Source: Marisa cornuarietis (lineage: Eukaryota > Mollusca > Gastropoda > Architaenioglossa > Ampullariidae). From it: DNA of 64,000 bases. Each line of letters begins with the position of its first letter. Positions within the stretch are counted from its first letter, which is position 1. A program made the position numbers and the translations under genes. This document shows positions 54,034-63,520 of the stretch, piece after piece. The DNA is taken from positions 373,001-437,000 of the forward strand of contig SMMW01000171.1 of assembly GCA_004794655.1 (NCBI GenBank), written 5' to 3'. The notes beneath the pieces were generated by a model. That model ran no database searches and was not told the DNA's origin. It saw nothing but the letters and a program-made list of their open reading frames with translations.

Positions 54034-54455
54034 GTGACAGTCACAGTAACAGCAACCACTGTCACAACCACAGTCACAGTAACAGCAACCACTGTGATAA
54101 CCACAGTCACAGTAACAGCAACCACTGTCACAACCACAGTCACAGTAACAGCAACCACTGTCACAACCACAGTCACAGTAACAGCAACCACTGTGACAGT
54201 CACAGTAACATCAACCACTGTCACAACCACAGTCACAGTAACAGCAACCACTGTCACAACCACAGTCACAGCAACCACTGTCACAACCACAGTCACAGTA
54301 ACAGCAACCACTGTCACAACCACAGTAACAGCAACCACTGTCAACCACAGTCACAGTAACAGCAACCACTGTCAACCACAGTCACAGTAACAGCAACCAC
54401 TGTGACAGTCACAGTAACAGCAACCACTGTCACAACCACAGTCACAGTAACAGCG
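54034..54455. repeat. 33-bp minisatellite, Thr/Val-coding in many frames
   Basis: About 13 units of cacagtaacagcaaccactg followed by tcacaaccacagt, with deletions of 9-12 bp in some. The unit is a multiple of three and stop-free on both strands, giving (TVT)-type frames on plus and (VVAVT)-type on minus. There is no gene context, so these frames are products of composition. Confidence 0.93.
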
Positions 54456-55039
54456 GTATCGATGGCGCCAGTAACAGCGCACACGTCGACAGCCCAAGCG
54501 ACGACAGCAGCTCAAACGACGGTAGAAAGCAGCCACACGGGGGGGGGGGGGGGCTCTATACCCACCTCTATTCACAGATCGGGGTGAGCTCTGCCCGGAC
54601 CGCATGTGAAGCTCAAGAAAAGTGAAAGCTCACGATTTTTCCTATTCCCTGTGTATCAGCGGTAAAAACACAGACCCAGATACCCCCTCCCAGCCTATAG
54701 CCTGAACATGACAATACTGTACAACTGAAGATGTATACTACTACTATCCCATACAGTGCATACTGTACAGCATTACAATAATGTACTATTGCACACAAAT
54801 TATACTATATACAGTTTTGTAGGAGATTCTTTTCTCTAGCAGCGTCATTGTAACTCACTGTGCAGAAGGACTGGACTGACTGTTAAATAAGGTGATGCCA
54901 TTCTCCACATCAAACTTGCTCCTGAGGCCTTCGCCCTTTCTTTATGTATACATGTGGTCTATGATAACATATATGATTTATATTTCTTTGTATATATTTC
55001 AAAAGCAGTACATTGTGTTCCGTCACATGCCCACTCATA
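54456..55039. other. No gene recognised
   Basis: A G15-16 homopolymer lies at 54539-54553. No exon is recognised. Confidence 0.4.
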
Positions 55040-55215
55040 TAAATAATAATAATAATAAATGCAACAATTTGTAAAGTGCATACTCACACTCCTAAGGAGC
55101 AAATGCTCTTAGCGCTAAAGGTGTGAAAAAGGACCTCGAATTTAAGTACTTTAGAGGCGCGACGAAAATACGCCCTTAAAGGACTAGCATTGTGGGAACG
55201 TGTTAGGGGTAATAG
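55040..55215 (-). mobile_element. Diverged CR1/L2-type LINE 3' end
   Basis: (AAT)n followed by caatttgtaaagtgcatactcac and aaatgctcttagcgcta matches the structure of the L2-family tail but with many differences, and aggactagcattgtggga corresponds to the region just after the RT stop in the younger copies. It is an older or sister-family insertion. Confidence 0.6.
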
Positions 55216-56105
55216 TAGCGATAGTTAATAGTTAGGAGTATATATAGTGTCTTCTCTCTCTCATATATATATATATATAGTCTATTGCTAGCAGTTGGAT
55301 TTTAGTGTTTTTTTCTCTGCAACCAGGACGTGTGGATTACTGGCCGCGCGCGCGTTTTGTGTCTAGCGCGACTTACGGTTGTGACGTTCTTACTTTTTAT
55401 CTCTTGAAAAAAATCATTGACAGTAGTATTTCCATTTAGACCAGATTTCATTAGATACTTGCAATTTTGTCAGAACAGACTTCACAGGGGTCTATGGTTG
55501 TCAGTGTTTGATAGAGCATTTAGCATGAGTTACATCCCCTAGTTTCTAGCGTTCTCTAATTGAGGAGTAAAGAATAGTATAGACTATCTTTCCTTTTGTT
55601 GACTTCGGTGTAAGTATTTGTATTTTTATGCAATCTGGCATTAATAGTTGCAAGATATCATATCTCACGTATTTATTTAGCTCTAGTCTTATCATAGGAC
55701 TCTGTGCAAATTAAATCCGGGTCTGCAAATATTTTTAAAGCAAACTTTTTAAATCGATAGTTTGGAGACGAGTATGCGAAGACCGTTATAAAAGCAGACG
55801 CTTGAGCGATAGCTCCGGCCACTGTGACATCGATGTAACATTGTTTTGCGTCTTAATCTTCGGATGTAAAAATAATTTTTTTTTTGTACTGATATTAATT
55901 TGGATCAACATGTCACCGTATTTCAGTGCAAATTACTGCTAATATTGTTAAAAGAAATTTATTTGCGTTATAGGCCTAGTTACTTAGTAATTTTATGTAT
56001 ATTTTGCAACATATATTATTTAAACTACTACTGTCATTATCACAGTATTCCTATATTTTATTTTCTACTGTTTTTGCACTTCTAAACTGCAGCGCATTGA
56101 TCAGG
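55216..56105 (+). promoter_or_regulatory. Upstream region of APLF
   Basis: Contains a (TA)n run at 55263-55280 and a CpG patch at 55340-55375 (ggccgcgcgcgcgttttgtg). A splice acceptor, TTCTAAACTGCAG, at 56092 precedes the coding ATG by 13 bases, so a noncoding first exon probably lies in this interval. Promoter assignment is inference from position. Confidence 0.4.
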
Positions 56106-59100
56106 ATGTCTGGTATCAAGCTTGTGCCAGAAGGAGGAGGGGAGGCGATTCCTGTACCAGATGATTCCACAGTTATTGGTCGTGGTGCATTTCTCAAGGT
56201 GGGTGGCGTATGACGACTAAAATTTAAAAACAATTGAACTCATTTAAAGTATTTTAAAGTGACATAGTGAACGTGATTACTATGTTTACATTAAATAAAA
56301 TAAATGATTAATGGATTATAAAATTATGAGCTAGGTACATATGCATATGTACAGGCTGAGTTGGTCATGTTGCTCATCACACTTCCAGGTGACAGACAAA
56401 CGGGTATCACGGAGCCACGCAAAGCTGCAAATTATTGATGGGAAGCTGTACTTGACCCCTGTAAGTAATGGCAACGTAAAAATACTGGATTAGAGGCTGT
56501 AGGTGATCTCTGCAACTGCACAGTAGAAGTCTTTGAAAAGAGGCTGCAGATGATCTCTGTAAGTCACTGCAAAGTAGAAGTACTTGAAGTGAAGGTGTAG
56601 TTGCAAAAATTGCTGTTGTAGAAAGCCTGTAGTTACAAAATGGAAATAGTTACCTCTTTCCCCACAATGTGTGTTACCTCTTTTTCCATAAACTTTAACA
56701 TGAATCGTGAGTAAGTATAAGAAGTGTCTCAACTACAAAATATTTTCAGTTGAACTTTTAAACACAATGTTTAAATTTGCTCAAATAACAAATTGTCGCA
56801 GACCCACACCAACCCATGTTTTCTTCGCCGTGGTGGAAAAGGGGCGCAAGAAGTTTTGCAGCGTGACATACGACAGTGTTTAGAAAATGGCGATGTTTTT
56901 GGGCTGCTTCCAGATCAACTTTTTTACACAGTCACCTATGCTGATGCACCTGTCAATGGTGTTGAAAGGTTTGTAAAATATTTTGTTTGTAACTCTTAAT
57001 ATTTCTTAGGCAATCATTGTGGGTTGCCTCAAAGACGAGCAGTCCCTGTCACAGTACCTGGCCTGCATGGGGGAACTAGAAGACTGGTTTGACTGCAGCT
57101 TACTGGAGCTGACCATTGAAAAAACGGAGGAGATGGTCCTTGGGAGGGCAAACGATGGAAGAGATGACAACACCTCTTTCTCCCCGCCAATCCAAATCAG
57201 GAGACAGCAGGTGCAGAGAGGTGCTGGGTTTAGGTACCTTGGTACAGTGATAGGCGAAAGGTTCTCCTTTAGTGATCATGCGCACCAAGTGTCCAAAAAG
57301 GCCCAGCAACGCCTGCACCTTCTGAGGAGACTCTGCAGCTTCAACATCAGCTCTGGGGTGCTGGAGACTGTCTACAGGTCTCTAGTTGAGAGCATTCTCA
57401 CTTTTAACATCGCTGCCTGGTATGGTCACCTCCTCGTCAAAGACAAGGCAAAGCTGGCCAGAATCATCCACCAGGCAAATAAAATTATCGGAACAACACA
57501 GCTGCCACTTTCTGACCTGTACCTTCATGCAGTCAGAAAGATGGCTTATAATATAATCTCAGACTGGACACACCCTCTTCATCCCTGCTTCCAGTTGCTG
57601 CCCTCAGGCAGGCGCTACAAAGTGCCACGTATGCGGAAAACTGCGTATCAGAGGTCCTTTGTGCCAGCAGCCATCACCATCATAAATAAAAGGCACAAAG
57701 ACTGCTAGGTCTACTTGCATCCTGCTTGTGAAGTTTCCAGTTTATGTGTGAGAATGTGTAGGTGCACGTGTGTTAAATGTCTGTATGAGTATGTGTGCCT
57801 GCCTGTTATGTTACATGTTTTTGTGAGCTAAAGGAAAATTTCTGTCTTGGGCTTCCTCGAACAGACAATAAAGTTGATTTAATTTGATTTGATTAAGAGT
57901 ATAGCTTCATGATGATAGATCATCCTTACCTGATATATGGAAAGGGGTAACTGTGGTCCCCATTCCTAAACCAGGAAACTGAATCTACAAACTATAGACC
58001 AGGAGTCCTTACCTACATCTAGGTAAAGTGTTTGAAACAATTATTAAAAACTGACTCAACTGTTTCTGTGAAGCGAACAATATACTTCGTCAAGAACAGA
58101 ATAGATTTGCAAAAAAAGCAAAATAAAATAGACCATATTACAGCCCTACAGCAAGAAGTAGCAGGAAACACTGAAAAATGTGAACTTATGTGGTGTATTC
58201 TTGGTTATATAGAAGTTCTGCAATGTGCTCTGCTCTGATGGCCTAATCCAAAAAGTATGCAAAGATAGTTAATGTAGTAAAGTCAGGGTTTAGTAAGATT
58301 TAATGTAATAAAGTCAGGGTTTGACAGGCAGGAAGATATGTGTAAGGGTAGAGGAACAAACATCCAAAGAAGTTAAATAATGGAGCTTCGCAAGGAAGAG
58401 TTCTGAGCCCTTTACTGTTTAATATCATGATTACTGATCTTTCGCATAGCATCAAACATGTACAAATTAAACATTTTGCAGATGATTCTTTCTAGTTAGG
58501 TAAAGTAGAAATGTGTAAAACCAGCAACCTTGGAGAAAAAAAAAAACAACACACAAGTTACACTTTGGCAAATGTGGCCTTCTATTTCCTACCCATGATA
58601 TTGCTCATACAAATTACATTTTGTGAACTGCTCTGTCAGACATAATTTAGCTATGATTATCTCCATTGTCTTTAAATGTAGCTTTTAGAAAGTACAAGCC
58701 ACACAGTTTGTGTCACAAACTCATTTCACATTAGTATAAGGAGTCTGGCATTCTCAGCAAGTTAAGTTCTGGAATTTCCTTACATTCTTTCTCAATTCCC
58801 TGTAAAAATTTATAGAAAAGCAAATAAAAAAGTTGTGCTTTTTCCTGTCTGATCCATCATGTATTCATGATGTAATCCTTTGATGGAAAATGTTTCTCTG
58901 TTTATTTCAGCTTCGTTTTAAAAATGTTTTGGTTACTTGAGTAACTGGGATGCTTCTTTCAATAATGTTAGGAATTATGCTTATGTCAGAAATGGGGAGA
59001 TGTTTTGTTTATATCAGAAATGGGGATTTTAAATGTCAGAAATGCGGAGGGGTTTTGTTTTTGTTAGAAATGGAGAGGGGGGTTGTTTTTCTCAGAAATA

Positions 59101-62100
59101 CTGATTCATCCCTTCTCCCCCCCCCCACGAGTCCTCAGAAGTGAAGATAATAATAATAATAATAAATGAAGATTTATATACCGCACATTCACACTCATAA
59201 AGAGCATGCTCTTAGCGCTTAAAACAAGGAAGAGACATGGACTAAATGGATAGAACACGAGGGACGGAAGAATAAACAACAATACTGACGACAAACAGAA
59301 AACACAGATGGAAAACACAAAAAGACACCAAGTAACAGAACATAGAAAATATAGCGATTCTGCAGAGAAAGATGGGTGGAAAAGTACCAAGAGCAGAAGG
59401 GGGAGGGTAAGAAGGACGAGCATTGTGTGGACTGTTGTTAGGAGTAATGCTCAAGGAAGAGGAGCGTTTTCAGTGCAGATTTGAAGGATTCAATCGTAGG
59501 AAGGTGGCGGATATGGAAAGGGAGAGAATTCCATTGTTTTGCTGCACAGTAACCAAAAATCCTGTGACCATATAATAATAATAATAGTGAAGATTTTTAT
59601 AGCGCATATTGACACTCATAGAGAGCATGCTCTTAGCGCTTAAAACAAGGAAGAGACATGGACTAAGTAGATACAGAACAAAGGGGACGAAAGAAAACGA
59701 CAGTACTGACGACGAAACAGAAAACAAAAGGCATCAAGTAACAGGAACAGAAAAATATAGTGATTCTGCGAGAAAGATGGGTAAAGTAGCCAGAGGGAAG
59801 GGGGCGGGGTTAAGAAGGACGAGCATTGTGTGGACTGTGTTAGGAGTAATGCTCAAAGAAGAGGTGCGTTTTCAGTGCAGATTTGAAAGATTCAGTTGTA
59901 GGAAGGTGGCGGATATGGAAAGGAAGAGAGTTCCATTGTTTTGCAGCACAGTAGCCAAAAGTCCTGTGACCATATGTTGTTGTTCTATTGGGGACAGGAA
60001 CAGTTAGGATATGGTCGTCAGACGAAGAGCGTAGTTGTCTGGACGGAGAGTAAGGGATGAGAAGTTCAGAGAAATAGTCAGGACAGGAGCCAGCAAAGAA
60101 ATTAAAACACAGCACAGACAGTTTGTACTGAATGCGAGAACGGATGGGTAGCCAGTGTAGAAAACGAAGGAGAGGAGTGACATGGTCCCTTTTCCTTGCT
60201 CTAAGCACCAGACGCGCAGCGGAGTTCTGTACTTTCTGGAGTCTCTGAATGAGGTAGTCAGGGCAGCCTGCCAGCAAGGAGTTGCAGTAGTCAAGTCGAG
60301 AAAGAACAAACGCACAGACAAGAGTGTTGGTAGCGCGTGTAGAGAGAAAGTGACGGATAGCACTGATCTTACGGAGCTCATAATAGGCAGACTGACAGAC
60401 AGCTGCTACATGTCTATCGAGTGTCATGTCATCAGTGACAATAAATCCCAGATTCCTAACGGATGATGTGAAGGTGATGTTGCTGTCGCCCACCTTGATG
60501 TGATTGGACAGACTGACTAGTGAAGGTTGATGTCTTCTTCTATGGCACAAGAGGGCTTCCGTTTTATCATCATTTAGTTTAAGCGTGTTTTTTTACCATC
60601 CAGCCCTTGACATCACTGATACAAGCTTCTAGAGAGCTAATAGCAGAGTGAGACTCAGCCGGCGGAGTGGAACAGTAAACCTGCGTGTCATCAGCATAGG
60701 ACTGATGAGAAACCTGGTGAGACCAGATGCATGATGAAAGTGGTTTAGTATACAGGATGAACAGAACTGGGCCAAGTACTGAGCCTTGGGGAACACCACA
60801 GAAAAGTGAAGCAGGGCGAGATATCTGACCATCAACTGACACAGTCTGGGTCCTATCAGTGAGATAGGAGTTGAACCATGAGAGCGCAGGTCCAGAAATC
60901 CCGTAGAGGGTGTGGAGTCTGTGAAGAAGCAGAGAGTGGTCTATAGTGTCAAATGCAGCAGACAGGTCCAGTAGGGTTAATGGAGAGACATCACCACTGT
61001 CAAGAGCAGATAATATGTCTGTTGTTACTTTAATAAGAGTGGTCTCGGTGCTGCGGAAAGGTCTATACGCCGACTGAGCTTGTGGGATAAAATGGTGCTC
61101 TTGTAAGTAGGCCCAGAGCTGTGTCAAAACTATTTTCTCTATGATCTTAGAGAGAAAAGACAAGTTGGAGACTGGGCGGTAGTTGTTCAGCACATTGACG
61201 TCAAGCGTGGATTTCTTTAGAAGTGGCCTCACCACCGCATTTTTGAACAAAGATGGGAAAACACCTGACGACAGGCTGACATTTACAATATGTGTGATGG
61301 CAGGAAGTAGAGTATCTAGGCACTCAAGCAGAAGGCTTGTGGGCATCGGATCTAACTCGCAAGTTGTTGTTGGTTTAGCTTTTAAGATCTTTTGTTTACA
61401 TCAGAAATGGTGGTGATCTGTGTGTTTCAGAAGCTGTTTTTTTTTTACCGTACAACAGTACAAGAAATTGATGTCTGTTTCAGAAATGGAGATACAAAAG
61501 ACAAGATCAAGAGCCAGCCCTTGAGTCCAAGTTCAGTTAAGAATGGAGAAAATGATAAACAAAATGAATCTGTCAAACATGGTGTGTAGTATATTTCTTG
61601 TTGATATTTCTTGCAGGTCTGTATAGGACATTCTTTGTCAGTAGTAAATCAGTCTTTTTATTCATTGTAGCAACATGCATGTCACCTTGTAGTTACACAT
61701 GAGAGAGAGTGATGTCCCTTCACCTAACTGGCTGTAGGGTGACTGCTATCACTTCTTGTCTTTGCTGGTTGATCTATTTCCAGTTTAGAGTCAAATATTG
61801 ATCCGTGCATCTGTTGCACCATTTGCTATGTTCCTGGATTGATGTCTGTGTTTGCATCACTTTCTTTTTCTTGGACCATTTTATTTCTATTTCCACCTCT
61901 TCACCATCTTGCCTTTACTTGGATTTTAGATCTGTGCTTCAGCAGTGTTGTTTACAGAGGTGGCTGCTTTGCAATGATATTGCCTTAGTTGCTGGCAGTA
62001 TAACACACCAATCCCCTCGCCCCCTTCAGTAGTGTTTGAAATTGATCTCTGCCCCCTTTTTCTTTTATTGCAATTGCTTCAGAATGTTGAGTTGTCACAG

Positions 62101-63073
62101 CAAGCTTTGTGTGCGTGCACACGCGACAGGGGCAGGTTGGATATGGCTAACATTATGCATCTTGAGCAAGACATAATAAGCTTACAATGACCATTATCAT
62201 GATGCTGGTAACCGTTGTATTAATGGAACAATCTGTGAGCAAAAGTTAGGCCACTACGCCAAAGATTATGATTTGAGCTTCCATATGAACATCATAATAA
62301 CTTTCAGCTATTTTTACAAAACAATTATTGACCTATCAGATACCATGCAATTGCAGAGCTGCATAGTGCATCTGTGCTGATGGTATTCATCTTAATATGA
62401 GTAGCTACACTTCAGAGGCATGCCACGATGAACCCTTTACTTTAAGACCAGTTTCCATTATTTTGTATGCCATTTTTTTTTTTTTTTTTTTTGTCTGGCA
62501 CTTTGAGACAGCCTTTGACGGTAGGGTAAAGAAATCTATAAATCAACTTTTATTATTATTACTATTGTTTGTGCAGCTGTTGAAGTGAAAATCATATACT
62601 TGCTAAATGAAGTGTCTAATGGTATACTAGTCATCTACAAGACCTTTTGCTCTTTTTTGTTGTTTTTTTTTGTTTATATATCTATTTATACATCACTTCA
62701 GTTTGTATCAAGGGCGGTTCTGTGGCGCAACGGTTAGCGTCTGTCACCAATACAGTGAAGGTTGGCTGCCCTGTGTTCAGTTCTCGTCTCGGGCACGCTG
62801 TTCTTTCTCTGCATGTGGCATCTGTTTACAGGGCTGGCTGCCTTGTCGTGATATAGCCTTAGTTGCTGGCTCGGCATAAAACACCAATTAAAAAAAAAAA
62901 AAAGTTTGTATCCAGACATCATCTTCATCTGTTTTTCGAAATAATTTAACCTCACTGGTTTGAGCAACCAGGCTTGTTTTATCAAAGTTTCATTATATAA
63001 TGCACTTGGGCTTTTTTCAGATGGGGTTAAGGAGGAAGAAGAATCAGAATATAAAGAGGAAAGCAAGGATCAG
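56106..63073 (+). CDS. APLF: Aprataxin and PNK-like factor, 5' part
   Basis: APLF is a nuclear DNA-repair scaffold and histone chaperone; its N-terminal FHA domain binds phosphorylated XRCC1 or XRCC4 and its C-terminal zinc fingers bind poly(ADP-ribose). Exons 56106-56198, 56389-56460, 56802-56968, 61484-61581 and 63021-63073 join in phase and encode the first 161 residues; the rest lies beyond the window. Exon 1: MSGIKLVPEGGGEAIPVPDD then TVIGRG. Exon 2: VTDKRVSRSHAKLQII, which holds the FHA RG, R..S.SH residues for phosphothreonine binding. Exon 3: THTNPCFLRRG and LENGDVFGLLPDQLFYTV. Exons 4-5 are acidic and Lys-rich (EEEESEYKEESKD), the expected disordered linker. The start at 56106 matches the family MSG start. 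Introns 3 and 4 are filled with retroelements; the exon 2 donor and exon 4 acceptor are duplicated. Confidence 0.92.
56440..56612 (+). repeat. Triplicated donor region of APLF exon 2
   Basis: The end of exon 2 plus donor (gctgtacttgacccct|gtaagt) recurs as ggctgtaggtgatctctgca at about 56497 and ggctgcagatgatctct|gtaagt at about 56543, each followed by related ctgca.agtagaagt.ctt sequence. The third copy retains a full GTAAGT donor. Units are about 48 bp. Confidence 0.8.
57005..57895 (+). pseudogene. 5'-truncated LINE in APLF intron 3
   Basis: A 229-codon frame (57019-57708) encodes the RT thumb and C-terminus: DWFDCSLLELTIEKTEEMVL, RYLGTVIGERFSFSDHA, KKAQQRLHLLRRLCSFNIS, LTFNIAAWYG and LPSGRRYKVPR, to stop at 57706. 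A short 3' UTR ends caataaagttgatttaattt and (TTGAT)n. The catalytic box is cut off at the 5' end. The clade is within the jockey/CR1 superfamily but not settled. The frame is intact, so insertion was fairly recent. It begins about 40 bp after the exon 3 donor. Confidence 0.85.
57896..58510 (+). pseudogene. Old LINE RT relic
   Basis: Frames broken by many stops still show PDIWKGVTVVPIPKPGN, then after a gap ASQGRVLSPLLFNIMITDLS and IKHFADDSF, that is the RT fingers, the QG..LSP box and the FADD catalytic box in order. Similarity is to jockey-type RTs. It is much more decayed than its neighbours. Confidence 0.7.
58511..58974. other. APLF intron 3, no coding sequence seen
   Basis: No exon or element is recognised in this A/T-rich interval. 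Confidence 0.4.
58975..59110 (+). repeat. Array of APLF exon 4 acceptor-like units, upstream part
   Basis: Five units of the type tgtcagaaatggggagatg followed by ttttgttt, spaced 22-29 bp. They resemble the real exon 4 border GTTTCAG|AAATGGAGATAC at 61478-61495 and a further unit at 61395 (catcagaaatggtggtgat). Two L2 insertions (59140-61384) now split the array. Confidence 0.85.
59140..59573 (-). mobile_element. CR1/L2-type LINE 3' end, older copy
   Basis: Minus-strand tail (ATT)n, then 3' UTR with agagcatgctcttagcgctt, then the last about 35 codons of RT, truncated in the GYCAAKQWNS region at 59573. It differs from the adjacent copy at many positions. Its truncated 5' end abuts the (ATT)n tail of the next copy. 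Confidence 0.88.
59575..61384 (-). mobile_element. CR1/L2-type LINE, RT nearly whole
   Basis: The longest copy of the family. Minus-strand frames 61384-60579 and 60550-59840 form one RT broken by a single frameshift at an A7 run near 60590: ends VKKHA where the family continues VKNTLKLN. Motifs: FKNAVVRPLLKKSTLD, NYRPVSNLSFLSKIIEK, LLDLSAAFDTIDH, GVPQGSVLGPVLF, the SYADD catalytic box near 60695, then RNLGFIVTDD and the conserved C-terminus ending THLFFEHYS. The endonuclease half is missing by 5' truncation. It lies antisense in APLF intron 3. Confidence 0.93.
61385..61483 (+). repeat. Array of APLF exon 4 acceptor-like units, downstream part
   Basis: Units tttacatcagaaatggtggt and gtgtttcagaagctg precede the true acceptor GTCTGTTTCAG at 61483. 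They continue the array of 58975-59110 across the L2 insertions. Confidence 0.75.
61935..62025 (+). mobile_element. SINE 3' fragment
   Basis: gttgtttacagaggtggctg ctttgcaatgatat then tgccttagttgctggcag and ataacacaccaat correspond to the last 80 bases of the SINE family. The tRNA-like head is absent or unrecognisable. Confidence 0.7.
62378..62570 (+). mobile_element. Dispersed retroelement tail, copy B
   Basis: Pairs with 41925-42090: ctgatggtattcatctt, a T18 tract, then ctttgagacagcctttgacg and gtagggtaaa, ending in (ATT)n at 62548-62562. No coding capacity. Confidence 0.55.
62713..62904 (+). mobile_element. tRNA-derived SINE, best copy
   Basis: About 180 bp plus poly(A). The A box tggcgcaacgg fits TRGYNNANNGG exactly; the B-box region reads gtgttcagttctcg, close to GGTTCGANNCC. 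The 3' end (tagccttagttgctggctcg then gcataaaacaccaatt) matches the 3' end of the I-type LINE at 36452-36490. It is transcribed by pol III in principle and depends on LINE proteins to move. Confidence 0.9.
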
Positions 63074-63520
63074 GTACTTTTCTCTGTGTGATATGTGTCT
63101 GTGATGTGTACTCATATCATTCTCTATGTAAAAGTCTCTCTGGCTGGGTGTCTGAACTGGCCCGGCGCTTTCTCTTCTGCTATTCGTTTTTCTCTCTCAC
63201 TGGCTCTTCCATATACACTCTTTTTCTAACGAACCCTCTTCCTGTCACCCTACAGTTTTGTCTTTTCTATCTTAATAATAATAATGCTGCAGATTTGTAT
63301 AACGCATTCCTGTACTGTAGACTCAATGCGCTTTACAAACATTTTCTGAATGCAAACTCTGAAAGTACTCATTTAACCAATACAAAATGTATAGAACACA
63401 GATACTGACTACACAGACCAAAACATATCAGCAAGAAGCTGGCTACAGACACAACAACAGAAAATATGGAAAATCTGTCTACACTGGTCTTTCTACTGTC
63501 TTTCCATCATGCCTTTCATT
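63074..63520. other. APLF intron 5, retroelement tail and no exon
   Basis: At 63278-63345 (AAT)n followed by ttgtataacgcattcctgta and caatgcgctttacaaac looks like the minus-strand 3' tail of another small retroelement family. No exon is visible. Confidence 0.45.

Noticed and set aside
54034..54390. Thr/Val-repeat protein frames on both strands
   Set aside because: Produced by the 33-bp minisatellite; both strands open equally, which indicates composition rather than coding.
55995..56213. APLF start upstream of 56106
   Set aside because: The upstream frame crosses a strong splice acceptor at 56092 and is A/T-rich noise; MSG at 56106 matches the family start.
62713..62790. A functional tRNA gene
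   Set aside because: The A and B boxes belong to a SINE: there is no cloverleaf, the same sequence recurs at 52520, and it ends in a LINE-type tail with poly(A).
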